Assembly: GCA_022072085.1 (NCBI GenBank) | Contig: JAJVII010000034.1 | Span: forward strand, 48,406 to 112,405 | Length of the DNA: 64,000 nucleotides | Source of the DNA: Phycisphaerae bacterium | Lineage (GTDB): Bacteria > Planctomycetota > Phycisphaerae > JAJVII01 | Direction of reading: 5' to 3' | Part shown: piece by piece, positions 9,375-18,279 of the stretch | How positions within the stretch are numbered: position 1 is the first letter of the stretch | Layout of the letters: every line of letters starts with the position of its first letter | The notes under the pieces: generated by a model | Told to the model about the DNA's origin: nothing | Database searches by the model: none | What the model saw: the letters and a program-made list of their open reading frames with translations, nothing else | Made by a program: the position numbers and the translations under genes

Positions 9375-9950
9375 ATGCCACCCAGCGTGCAATGGACTGC
9401 CGACGGCCTGTTGCTGGCGCTGCTGATTGTGGCGGCCGTCTGGGACCTCGGCTTCGGGCGGATACCCAACTGGCTGACCCTCGGGGCGACGGCGGCGGGC
9501 CTGGTCTTCTGGACGCTGGTGGGCCTGTTGTGCGACCTGGGCTGGGCGAAGGGACTGGGACAGTCGGCGGCCGGGCTGGGGCTGGCATTCGTGCCGATGT
9601 TCCTGGTCTGGCTGATCGGCGGCATCAATGGCGGGGACGTGAAGGCGGCGGGGGCGGCTGGCGCGTGGCTGGCCAGCGCCCGGATCGTGATCTTCATGCT
9701 CCTCTACGCCTGGGTGGTGGCCGGGATTCTGGCGGCGATCGTGATGATCCGCCGCCGCGTTGTTCGACGGACGCTGGGCCGAATCTGGCGGTTTCTCTGG
9801 ATGGCGGCATCGGGCGGCAAGCCCGGCTCCCCGTCCGACAGCACCAGCCCGCGGCTGGCCTGGTGCACGGCCCTGCTGGTGGCGACCGCCTGGGTCATCG
9901 CGGAGCGGCGGCTGGACGTTTACTTTCTGGACAAGCTGATCGGCAGGTAG
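9375..9950 (+). CDS. cpaA: Prepilin peptidase (CpaA/TadV, A24 family)
   Basis: A 191-residue polytopic membrane aspartic protease that cleaves Flp-type prepilins. The first catalytic Asp is in W-D-L-G-F-G-R-I-P-N-W-L-T, the second in G-G-I-N-G-G-D-V-K-A-A-G, matching the GxGDxK-type motif. Four to five hydrophobic segments. The ATG at 9375 has GGAG upstream and starts just before the first helix; an in-frame ATG at 9258 would add 39 polar residues. The C-terminal extension after the usual fold (about 135-191) has a further hydrophobic segment. It sits among its own substrates: two Flp pilins upstream, TadE-like proteins downstream. Confidence 0.85.
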   Translation: MPPSVQWTADGLLLALLIVAAVWDLGFGRIPNWLTLGATAAGLVFWTLVGLLCDLGWAKGLGQSAAGLGLAFVPMFLVWLIGGINGGDVKAAGAAGAWLASARIVIFMLLYAWVVAGILAAIVMIRRRVVRRTLGRIWRFLWMAASGGKPGSPSDSTSPRLAWCTALLVATAWVIAERRLDVYFLDKLIGR

Positions 9951-10004
9951 CCGGCGTTGGATGACCGAAGCGAGAGGCGTGAACTGGCCCGAGGAGGTGC
10001 GACC

Positions 10005-10904
10005 GTGAGAACATCTCATCACGCAGGTCGTGTCGCCTGGCTGATTGTCGCTGCCGTGGGGGCGGCAGTCTGGGTCGCGTGGCGGATCCTGTCGCTGCGG
10101 CATGACTTCCTCGGCGCCGCCCTGCGCAGTGAACCGTTCATCCGTTGCGGACTGATCGCCGCGGCCTGCGCCTTGGCTCTGGTGATGCTGGTCATGCTGA
10201 TGGTGCGGCGGGGCATGCGGGCCCGCGGCCGCTCGCTGCTGCGTGACACCGGCGGTTCGGTGATGATGGAATTCACGCTGCTGCTGCCGGTGGCGGTCGT
10301 CGTCTCGCTGATCATGATCCAGGCGATGCTGATGATGACCGCGACGATCCTGGTGAACTACGCGGCGTTCAACGCCGCCCGGGCGGCCATCGTCTGGATT
10401 CCGCAGGACCTCAGCGGCAACGTGCCGCAGGACTACGTCGCCGAGCCGGCCAACGTGCTGGCCGACGAGCAGGTCGCCAGCCGGAAGTTCGAGATGATCC
10501 GCCTGGCCGCCGCCGAAACGCTGCTGCCGATCGCCGGGACGTCCACGGCGTCCAACGCCAAGAACACCCAGGCGATCGTCGACGGCATCCGCAAGCAGTA
10601 TGAGAAGTCGGGCAATGGCGTGCCCAACTGGGTCGACCAGTTGACCGGCGACCAGTTCAACTACGCCTGGAGCTACACGACGGTCAGGTTCGTCAACTGG
10701 GATTCGGCCGGCGGCGCGGTGAAGGAACGGGCTGACGTGATGATCAAGGTGTCGCACGATTTCCAGCTCACGGTCCCATGGGTGGCCTACCTGTTCGGCA
10801 CGTCCACCGACCATGGCGTCGTGAGCCCGCTGGAGGCGACCTGCGTTCTGACCAACGAGGGCATCAGCGACGCGATCCCGGAGGACTCGTTCACCCAGCC
10901 GTGA
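10005..10904 (+). CDS. tadE: TadE-like pseudopilin with extra N-terminal membrane segments
   Basis: About 299 residues from a GTG at 10005, chosen for the GAGGAGG about 6 nt upstream; an ATG 16 codons earlier lacks such a site. Two hydrophobic segments lie in residues 8-70, then D-T-G-G|S-V-M-M-E-F and a long hydrophobic helix, the TadE signature with the G|xxxxEF site. The rest is a soluble domain. TadE-type pseudopilins help initiate or anchor Flp pili. The preceding membrane segments are atypical, since most TadE proteins begin directly with the prepilin leader. Confidence 0.75.
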   Translation: MRTSHHAGRVAWLIVAAVGAAVWVAWRILSLRHDFLGAALRSEPFIRCGLIAAACALALVMLVMLMVRRGMRARGRSLLRDTGGSVMMEFTLLLPVAVVVSLIMIQAMLMMTATILVNYAAFNAARAAIVWIPQDLSGNVPQDYVAEPANVLADEQVASRKFEMIRLAAAETLLPIAGTSTASNAKNTQAIVDGIRKQYEKSGNGVPNWVDQLTGDQFNYAWSYTTVRFVNWDSAGGAVKERADVMIKVSHDFQLTVPWVAYLFGTSTDHGVVSPLEATCVLTNEGISDAIPEDSFTQP

Positions 10905-10964
10905 GAACCCCGCCGGGAACCGGCGGAATGCAACGAAACGACGGATGAGGACAAACAAGAGCGG

Positions 10965-13865
10965 ATGAGCAAGACACCCACAGCATCGGTTCCCGACGGC
11001 AAGCACGCGGCCCCGGCGCCGGCGGCGACCGGCGGCAGCCAGATCGGCCTCAAGAGCGGCACGCGCCTGGGCAAGTACGAGATCATCGGACGCCTGGGCA
11101 TCGGCGGGCAGGCGGTCGTCTACAAGGGCTACGACCCGCTGCTGGACCGCTTCGTCGCGATCAAGCAGATCTCCTCGCACCTGGCCACTGACGACAAGTT
11201 CATGGACCGCTTCCGCAAGGAGGCGCAGATCCTGGCCCGCCTGGGCACCGACGCCATCCACGTCGTCCAGATCTACGACCTGGTCGAGGAGGAGCGCGGC
11301 CTGTTCATCGTCATGGAATTCGTCGAAGGCCAGACGCTGGACATGCTGATCGAGAAGCAGAACGGCCCGATGGACGTGCAACTGGCGCTGTCGATCCTCT
11401 GGCACGTCGCGGTCGGGCTCAAGGCCGTTCACGCCAAGGGCATCATCCATCGCGACATCAAGCCGGCCAACATCATCGTGGACACGGACCGGCGATGCCG
11501 GATCACCGACTTCGGCGTCGCGGCCCGCACCGGCGGCAAGACGAGCATGACGCTGGGGACGACGAAGTACATGGCGCCCGAGCTGTTCACCGGCGAAGAG
11601 GTGGACGGACGGGTGGACATCTACAGCCTTGGCTTCATCATGTACGAGATGCTCGTGGGCAAGGCCCGGTTCAACGACATCTTCCGCGACGTCGTCCGCG
11701 ACGAAAAGATCGAGAGCCTGCGGTGGATGAAGTGGCATTCCAACCGCGAGATCATGGCCCCGCTGCTGAACAACGTAAACCCGCAGGTGCCGGAAATCCT
11801 GGCCAAGATCGTCGCCAAGATGTGCGCCAAGAACCCCGAGCAGCGGTTCGAGTCGGCCGACCACCTGCTGGAGATTCTCCGCCGCCATTTCACCCAGGCC
11901 GGCGTCAAGCAGCAGCAGGCCGTCCAGCGCAGCAAGAAGGTCGCCGCCGCCAAGGCCGCCGAGATGGCCATCCGAAAGCCCGAGCCGATTCCCGATCGCG
12001 AGGCCGTGCTCGCTCCCGTCGTCAAACCCGAGCCGGTCGTGCTCAAGGCCGACGGCACGCCCAAGACGACCCGGCTGCCCCGGCGCAAGATGACCCGCCA
12101 GCAGCGTCTGATCGTGCTGGGCACGCTGGTGGCCATCATGGCCGCGGGGGTGATCGTCTTCTACCTCATGCAGAACGCCAAGAAGGCGCGTTACCTCGCG
12201 GACGCCAAGAATGCCTACAACGCCGCGTCGGCCTACTGGAGCCTGGCCGGGGCCGACTCGCCCGAGCAGGGCGACCAGACCGCAGCCGACTACATGGAGG
12301 CCGTGACCAAGTGGAAGCTGGCCCAGCTTGCCCGGGCGCGGGCGATGCTGGAAGAGGTGAAGGCGAAGTATCCCGGCACGATCTACGCCGACAAGTACGT
12401 GGACGCCCGCATGCAGATGATCGACGCCCGGACCGCGCTGGTGAACCGGGACTGGGTCAAGGCCGAGAAACTCGGCAAGGAGATGGAGGCCCGGGTCAAG
12501 CAGGCCAAGGTGGACGCGACGATCATTGCTCTGGACGAGAACGAGGTCCGCAAGTTCAACACCGAACGCGATGTCGACAGGCGGTATTACGTGGTCGTGG
12601 ACGAGGCCCGGCAGTTGATGACCGACGGCGTTGCGACGCGCGACCCGGACAAGTTCCGCCAGGCCAGGTCCAAGCTTGAGGAGGCGCTGGAGATCAAGAA
12701 GGACGCCCTGGCCGAGGTGACCAACCTGGAGCGCATGCTGGCTGAGAGCCAGGTGCAATACAAGTATCTCTATGAGTTGGAGCAGGGAGACCAGGCGGAC
12801 AACGATCGCGACGACCTGGCAGCCGCCCGCACGCATTATGTGAACGCCCAGAAGATCAAGGACACACCCGAGTTGAAGGCCCGCATGACCGGGTTGAACC
12901 GGCGGGAGGAGTACGCCCGGCTGATCCTCCAGGGCAAGGAGGCCGAGAACGCCCAGAAGGACGCCGACGCCGCCGACATCTACACCCAGGTCCTCAAGGT
13001 GTTCCCCGACGGCGAGTTGACCGACTCGATCAAGGACAAGCTCCAGAAGGCGACGGGACGCTCGCCGGACGAATTGCCCGAGCGGATCAAGAAACTGCGG
13101 GCACGCGATCTCTATCGCAAGGCGGTGCTGGCCAAGGCGGGCAACGACACCGCGACGGCGCTCAAGTTGATTGCCGACGCCAAGAAACTCGATCCGAGCA
13201 TGGGCATGCTGGACATCCTGGAGCGGGAGATCAACGGCAACCTGAAGTACGACGACGCGATCAAGTCGGCTGAGGCGACGATGGCCAAGGGGCAGTGGGA
13301 CGACGCCATCACGCAGTTCCGCACGGCCCGCCGCATGGTCCCGGCCAGCAACAACGCCAGGCAGGAAAAGGACCACATCGACCAGCAGATTCGCACGTGC
13401 GAGTTCCGCCGCCACCGCGACGCGGGCGACCGGGCGTGGCGGACGAAGGATCTGAACACGGCCGAGCAGGAACTCCGCCAGGCGTTGAACTATACCAGTG
13501 ACACGAACGATCAGACCCGGATCAACCGGACGCTGGACCAGATCAAGACCCAGCGGAACTACCTCGACCTGATGAAGCAGGGCGACGACCTGCTGGCCCA
13601 GAAGGACTTCAACGAGGCGATCAAGAAGTGGACACAGGCTGGCGTCGTCTTCGGCAGCCAGAACACGGAGATCAAGGAACGGATCAACGAGGCCTACTAC
13701 CAGGACTACCTTGGACGCGCGAAGGACGCGATCGACGCCAAGGCCTGGGACATGGCCAAAGCCTGGTTGAACAAGGCCGGCGACAAGAAGAACACGCCGG
13801 AGGTCAACTCGCTGCTCGATTTCGTGCTTGAGCAACTGGGCAAGCAGGGCAAGACCTCGGGCTAG
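10965..13865 (+). CDS. Ser/Thr protein kinase with transmembrane segment and C-terminal TPR domain
   Basis: A 966-residue Hanks-type kinase. Gly loop G-I-G-G-Q-A-V-V-Y-K near 46, V-A-I-K near 65, catalytic H-R-D-I-K-P-A-N near 161, D-F-G near 181, M-A-P-E near 203, so all key residues are present. A Lys/Pro-rich linker (about 325-375) leads to one transmembrane helix (about 380-402). The remaining 560 residues are helical repeats of TPR type facing the other side of the membrane. It lies inside the pilus locus, between TadE- and TadG-like genes, and two FHA proteins (18280, 22025) that could read its phospho-Thr marks are encoded downstream. The TPR half may stand in for the TadD lipoprotein; that is inference. 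Confidence 0.9.
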   Translation: MSKTPTASVPDGKHAAPAPAATGGSQIGLKSGTRLGKYEIIGRLGIGGQAVVYKGYDPLLDRFVAIKQISSHLATDDKFMDRFRKEAQILARLGTDAIHVVQIYDLVEEERGLFIVMEFVEGQTLDMLIEKQNGPMDVQLALSILWHVAVGLKAVHAKGIIHRDIKPANIIVDTDRRCRITDFGVAARTGGKTSMTLGTTKYMAPELFTGEEVDGRVDIYSLGFIMYEMLVGKARFNDIFRDVVRDEKIESLRWMKWHSNREIMAPLLNNVNPQVPEILAKIVAKMCAKNPEQRFESADHLLEILRRHFTQAGVKQQQAVQRSKKVAAAKAAEMAIRKPEPIPDREAVLAPVVKPEPVVLKADGTPKTTRLPRRKMTRQQRLIVLGTLVAIMAAGVIVFYLMQNAKKARYLADAKNAYNAASAYWSLAGADSPEQGDQTAADYMEAVTKWKLAQLARARAMLEEVKAKYPGTIYADKYVDARMQMIDARTALVNRDWVKAEKLGKEMEARVKQAKVDATIIALDENEVRKFNTERDVDRRYYVVVDEARQLMTDGVATRDPDKFRQARSKLEEALEIKKDALAEVTNLERMLAESQVQYKYLYELEQGDQADNDRDDLAAARTHYVNAQKIKDTPELKARMTGLNRREEYARLILQGKEAENAQKDADAADIYTQVLKVFPDGELTDSIKDKLQKATGRSPDELPERIKKLRARDLYRKAVLAKAGNDTATALKLIADAKKLDPSMGMLDILEREINGNLKYDDAIKSAEATMAKGQWDDAITQFRTARRMVPASNNARQEKDHIDQQIRTCEFRRHRDAGDRAWRTKDLNTAEQELRQALNYTSDTNDQTRINRTLDQIKTQRNYLDLMKQGDDLLAQKDFNEAIKKWTQAGVVFGSQNTEIKERINEAYYQDYLGRAKDAIDAKAWDMAKAWLNKAGDKKNTPEVNSLLDFVLEQLGKQGKTSG

Positions 13866-13945
13866 CGGCGACCACAAGCAACGGTTGACGTATTGTGCGT
13901 GGAGCGGGGAACGGGCGAGGCGGCAGGGCCGCCAGGAGTCCAGCC

Positions 13946-16048
13946 ATGACAGCCGGTGGAATCACTCGCGGGCGTCGGTTCCCGAGGCGTCGCAGCGGCC
14001 AGGTGCTGGTGATCGCGCTGCTGGCCCTGTTCCTGCTGGCCGGCATGGTCTTCTACGTCTACAACCTCGGCGACCAGGTCAACCGCAAGGTGCTCATGCA
14101 GAACGCGTCGGACTCCGCGGCCATGAGCGGCGCCACCTGGATGGCCCGCAGCATGAACGTGGTGGCGATGAACAACGTCGCCCAGACTCGGCTGATCGGC
14201 CTGGTCGCAGTGCTGGACAGCCTGCCGTTGGCGACGCAGATGGCATACGAGGAGATCACCGAATGGGTCCGCGGGCTGGACGCCCAGTTGGCCGCCGGCG
14301 TGCCCGACCAGTGGCTGCGGTCTGGGCTGACCTCCATGACCGACCGTTTCCATACCGAGCAGAGCAAGCTCCAGCCGCTCTACAACGCGCTGATCACCAG
14401 CGGTTACGACGTGACCGAGGCGACGTTCTATCGCCGGTCCGGCGCGGGCGGCCCGCCGCCGCACGGCTCGCTCTGGGTGGCGGCCAAGGCCCTGGAGGAC
14501 TTCAACACGGCCACCGTGCAGCAGGCGGGTTACCTGGCCCAGATGAACGCGACCCGCATGGGCGAGGTTTCCGGCCGCGACGAGAATCTGTATAACGCCG
14601 GCTATCCGACGACCAGCTTCATCCTGCCGGTGCTGCCGGAGCTGCCGGCCGTGCTGGGCACATTCATGGATTTCCAGAAGCCGGTCATGGAAGGCCGTCC
14701 GCCGGAATATTACACCGGCGGTCTGGGCGATCACATCCGCCGCGGGCCCTATGACCAGCTCTACGAGTGGCGATATCCGCGTTACGACCAGAGCCAGACG
14801 ATCAGTTGGCCCATCGGAACGGTGCAGGGCACCGCGGGGCCGGTCCGCGGCGGGCCGGGGTTCAACCTCGGCGGCAAGCAGGTGGGCAGCTCGGTCGTCG
14901 GCGGCCCGCAGGACCACACGATCTACGCCAGCCGGACCGTTCACGGCCCGCAGACCGGCTGGAGCACCTACGGCGTCTACACCTGGATGGTGACCAACCA
15001 GATTCACGACTCGGGCATCGCCGAGTGGGTCGGCGACAACCTGCGCGACACGAACTGGATGCGCTACTTCCAGCAGATCAGCAAGGCCAAGACCGACTAT
15101 ATCTGGGGCAACAAGACCATCCAGTCGATCCACAACCCGCACTGGATCAGCGTATACCCCGAGGCCAAGGAGGTGGCCGAGAAGCACATGATCACCGTGG
15201 CGGGCGTCAACGGCCAGCCGCCGACACAACAGTCGGCCACGGTGAAGTACACCATGTTCTACATGGTGCAGACCAAGAGCAGCATCGATCCGGACGCGGC
15301 CTCCTTCCGCTCGCCGGGCACGTTCATCACCAACAGCGACGACCCCAAGGCGATCTGGCTCACCGGCTGGGTCGACCCGGCGACGTGGGAATCCAACCCG
15401 TCGATGAACGCCAGGATGATCTCGAACTACATCTGGCAGGTGGACTGGACTTACCAGACGACGTTCGATGAGACCATCGGCCTGCCCCGGTCCGGCGGCT
15501 ACATCATCCAGCCCGACGGGACGCAGGTTCCCGTCTGGCACACGGTCTACATCCGCGAGCAGTACGTCTTCGGCGGAATCGACATCGGCGACAACATCCA
15601 GATTCGCGACCCGGCCAACTACACCGGGACCGACGACCTGCCCAAGCCCTACCTGCTGGACCTGACCAAAGCCGACTACCGGACCACCGGCGAACGGGAC
15701 TACATGTCCTACCTGGGCATCTCCCGGATCAGCAACGTCTCGCGGTTCTGGAACAGCCAGTTTGACTCCGGCCAGGCCAGCGACAGCGTCCTGGCGTTGT
15801 CCGAGGCTCACGTCTTCAACAACAAGAGCTGGGACCTCTGGACGCAATACTGGCAGGCCAGGCTGAGGCCGATCAACGATACGTTCGAGAATCGCGAGTT
15901 CAAGTACTGGGTAGACGCGCGGCTGAACCCCAACGCCGGCGACCTCCAGGCGGTCAGCCAGCTGGTCGACCCCAACCTGTTCGGCAAGATACGCACGATA
16001 CTTCAGGACTACGACGAAGAAATGGCCCAGACGCTGATCAAGCACTGA
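13946..16048 (+). CDS. tadG: TadG-like pilus assembly protein (Tad domain)
   Basis: About 700 residues. The ATG at 13946 has CAGGAG upstream. The N-terminus (R-R-S-G-Q-V-L-V-I-A-L-L-A-L-F-L-L-A-G) followed by N-A-S-D-S-A-A-M-S-G-A is the TadE/G-like 'Tad' N-terminal region, with one transmembrane helix and then a long exported domain rich in W, Y and N. TadG proteins are thought to work at the envelope in Flp pilus assembly. The exported part shows no von Willebrand-type MIDAS motif (DxSxS), unlike many TadG proteins. It follows the kinase by 80 nt and precedes a TadE gene by 24 nt. Confidence 0.7.
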   Translation: MTAGGITRGRRFPRRRSGQVLVIALLALFLLAGMVFYVYNLGDQVNRKVLMQNASDSAAMSGATWMARSMNVVAMNNVAQTRLIGLVAVLDSLPLATQMAYEEITEWVRGLDAQLAAGVPDQWLRSGLTSMTDRFHTEQSKLQPLYNALITSGYDVTEATFYRRSGAGGPPPHGSLWVAAKALEDFNTATVQQAGYLAQMNATRMGEVSGRDENLYNAGYPTTSFILPVLPELPAVLGTFMDFQKPVMEGRPPEYYTGGLGDHIRRGPYDQLYEWRYPRYDQSQTISWPIGTVQGTAGPVRGGPGFNLGGKQVGSSVVGGPQDHTIYASRTVHGPQTGWSTYGVYTWMVTNQIHDSGIAEWVGDNLRDTNWMRYFQQISKAKTDYIWGNKTIQSIHNPHWISVYPEAKEVAEKHMITVAGVNGQPPTQQSATVKYTMFYMVQTKSSIDPDAASFRSPGTFITNSDDPKAIWLTGWVDPATWESNPSMNARMISNYIWQVDWTYQTTFDETIGLPRSGGYIIQPDGTQVPVWHTVYIREQYVFGGIDIGDNIQIRDPANYTGTDDLPKPYLLDLTKADYRTTGERDYMSYLGISRISNVSRFWNSQFDSGQASDSVLALSEAHVFNNKSWDLWTQYWQARLRPINDTFENREFKYWVDARLNPNAGDLQAVSQLVDPNLFGKIRTILQDYDEEMAQTLIKH

Positions 16049-16072
16049 TCGGCCAGGCGCGGAGCGAAGACC

Positions 16073-16702
16073 ATGAAGCGAAAACCGATCGTTTCCGTCG
16101 GCCGCCGCGGCACGGCGCTGATCGAGTTCACGCTGCTGCTGCCGGTGCTCATGATCATCCTGTTGATGATGGTCTACTTCGGCCATTCCATGGTGCGAAA
16201 GCAGAACGTCATCGTCACCGACCGCCACCTGACCTGGCGCTACGCCAATCAGCTCGGCGACCCGGTCAACAGCGCCGGCCAGGACGATCTGAAGCTGAAC
16301 CTGTTCGACCGCGACGTGGCCGAGGTCACCCACGACGGGGGACACGGCTCCCCGTCGGCCGCCTCGGCGACGCTCGTGTCCGAGACCAACCGGATCAGCA
16401 GTGACGCCGGGGGGTTCGCCGACACGGTGATCAACCATCGGTTCCCGCGCAGCCAGTGGCTGACGGTCTGGGCCAGCTTCCTGCCGCAGACGCTGCCGAT
16501 GGACCAGTTCCAGCAGGCCGGCCAGGAGATCGGCGACACGCACGTGCGCGAAGGCCTTCCGTGGCGATACCAGAACCCCAACGCGAACATCTGGGAGCCG
16601 ATCCGCGACCGGTGGATACAGTCCTTCGACACGCAGATGACCGGCGTCGGCGGATCCGGGCTGGTGGGAACGGTCAGGAACCTCTACCTGAGGCACTGGT
16701 GA
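16073..16702 (+). CDS. tadE: TadE-like pseudopilin (second copy)
   Basis: 209 residues. R-R-G|T-A-L-I-E-F-T-L-L-L-P-V is the classical TadE start, with the G|xxxxEF processing site and a hydrophobic helix. The remaining 160 residues are polar, likely periplasmic. Next to the TadG-like gene, as in standard tad loci where TadE and TadG act together. Confidence 0.8.
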   Translation: MKRKPIVSVGRRGTALIEFTLLLPVLMIILLMMVYFGHSMVRKQNVIVTDRHLTWRYANQLGDPVNSAGQDDLKLNLFDRDVAEVTHDGGHGSPSAASATLVSETNRISSDAGGFADTVINHRFPRSQWLTVWASFLPQTLPMDQFQQAGQEIGDTHVREGLPWRYQNPNANIWEPIRDRWIQSFDTQMTGVGGSGLVGTVRNLYLRHW

Positions 16703-16851
16703 GAACGGTCTGCCGAACGGGCGGCTGCGATTGACCCCTGGCCGCCGGCGAGAGACCCCTGGCGGGACGGGCCCGGCGCCCGCCCGCGAGGCGCCTGTCG
16801 TCGGCGGCCTGATGTTAGGGGCCCCTCGTCGGGCCCCGGAGACGCGGCGCG

Positions 16852-17397
16852 ATGGCTTCCCCCGCCAAGGTCCTGCGATGGACGTTCATCCTGCTGCTGT
16901 CGGCGGGCATTGTCGTCCTGGCGGCCCTGACCTGGCGGCTGATGCGGCGACAGACGCCGCCGCCGAGGCCGGCGACGCTGCCCGCCGTCGCGCTGGACAC
17001 ATTGGCGTCGCCGCCGGCCAGGCCGACGACCACTACCGCTCCGGACGCGGACGCCCGCGAGATCGTCCACCTGCTGGAGGGAATGGCCGGCGGGCCCCAG
17101 ACGGACCCGGGCGCCCCGTCGGGCCTGCCGCTGCCAGCGGGGGCCAGGCGGCTTGGCGGCGAGTTCCAGAATTTGCCGGGCGGCAGGCAGGAACGTGGCC
17201 GATATCTGGTCAATGAGACGCCCGACGTGTTAGAATCCTTCTACCGAAAGGCGATGGCCGACGCGGGATGGAGGCCGATGCCGATCAGGGGCGGGGACTC
17301 GCTCTCTTTTATCAAGGGGGCGCAGACCTGCATGATCCTGCTGGCGGCGACCGGGCAGGGGACGCAGGTGACGGTCGTGCTCCAGACCCGGCAGTGA
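16852..17397 (+). CDS. Membrane-anchored protein of unknown function in the pilus locus
   Basis: 181 residues: one N-terminal transmembrane helix (about 10-30), a Pro/Thr/Ala-rich linker (30-65) and a compact C-terminal domain (about 85-181) ending V-T-V-V-L-Q. The domain starts L-P-L-P-A-G-A-R and contains F-Y-R-K-A-M-A-D-A-G-W, a pattern seen in small envelope proteins of unknown function. The position between tadE and cpaB suggests a pilus role. Not recognised further. Confidence 0.6.
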   Translation: MASPAKVLRWTFILLLSAGIVVLAALTWRLMRRQTPPPRPATLPAVALDTLASPPARPTTTTAPDADAREIVHLLEGMAGGPQTDPGAPSGLPLPAGARRLGGEFQNLPGGRQERGRYLVNETPDVLESFYRKAMADAGWRPMPIRGGDSLSFIKGAQTCMILLAATGQGTQVTVVLQTRQ

Positions 17398-17489
17398 CCG
17401 CGGGGCGAGGTCGAAGCGGACGCCGAGGTTGAAGCTGAAGTTCAAGTGCGAGTTCAAGTTGCGATTCCAGGGCCGAATGAGAGGACACC

Positions 17490-18260
17490 ATGGCCGAGCA
17501 GGAATATGAGATTCAGAACAAGCGGATGCTCATCATCGCCGCCGTGCTGGGGCTGGTCGTGGTGGTGCTGTTCAACTGGCATGTCGCTCAGATCCGCAAG
17601 GAGTACGAAGAAACCATGGTCGACGTGCTGACCGCGCGCGTCAACCTCAAGGAAGGCGAAGTGCTCAGCAACGAGAACATGGACTACCAGCGGATTCCGC
17701 GGCGGCTGGTGCCCGAGGAGTTCAAGGGCGACCTGGCGATGGGCAGCGACCGCGACGCGATCATCGGCATGAAGCTCCGCACGCCGGTCGAGGCCGGCAA
17801 GATCATCCGCTGGCGCTACGTCACCGCAGGCAAGGAAGCCCGGGAGAGGGGCGTCGAGCCGGCCAAGGGGCGGCGGCTGGTCGCCATCAAGGTCAGCCGC
17901 GACACCTGCCCGCCGAACCTCCTGGTCGGCATGTCAATCGACCTGATGACCAACGTGCCGGGGCAGGGCGGGTCGATCCAGACCGTGCCGGTGATGCAGA
18001 AGATCCTGGTCAAGGCGATCAACGGAAACGCCGTGCCAGGCTCGACCGACCGCAACATCGAGTCCATCTCCGTCGAGGTGCTCGAAGAGGACGCCAAGCT
18101 GCTGGAGTCGTTCAAGGCGACGGGGTTCCTCATCAAGGTCTGGATTCGCAACCAGATCGAAGGGACTGCCCTGACGAGCGACCAGTCCGAATCCCGGTTT
18201 AACAAGGACCTGATCCCGTTCATGCGGTGGGACGCCCGCGGCGGCTCGGGACCGCGCTGA
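17490..18260 (+). CDS. cpaB: Flp pilus assembly protein CpaB/RcpC
   Basis: 256 residues. An N-terminal transmembrane helix (about 12-30) is followed by a SAF-like domain (V-L-T-A-R-V-N-L-K-E-G-E-V-L-S, then A-I-I-G-M-K-L-R-T-P-V-E-A-G) and an RcpC-like beta domain (about 110-220), the normal CpaB order. CpaB acts in the periplasm with the outer-membrane channel of Tad systems. No secretin gene (CpaC/RcpA) follows it here, although the two usually sit together. The next gene starts 19 nt downstream. Confidence 0.85.
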   Translation: MAEQEYEIQNKRMLIIAAVLGLVVVVLFNWHVAQIRKEYEETMVDVLTARVNLKEGEVLSNENMDYQRIPRRLVPEEFKGDLAMGSDRDAIIGMKLRTPVEAGKIIRWRYVTAGKEARERGVEPAKGRRLVAIKVSRDTCPPNLLVGMSIDLMTNVPGQGGSIQTVPVMQKILVKAINGNAVPGSTDRNIESISVEVLEEDAKLLESFKATGFLIKVWIRNQIEGTALTSDQSESRFNKDLIPFMRWDARGGSGPR

Positions 18261-18279
18261 GCACGCTCTGAGGCAACGC

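Noticed and set aside
9177..13877. A 1,566-codon open frame on the minus strand opposite the kinase gene
   Set aside because: High GC at third positions of the real plus-strand genes keeps the opposite frame open. It crosses several real genes and shows no domain.
13862..16696. A 944-codon minus-strand frame opposite the TadG/TadE genes
   Set aside because: Shadow of two recognisable pilus genes.
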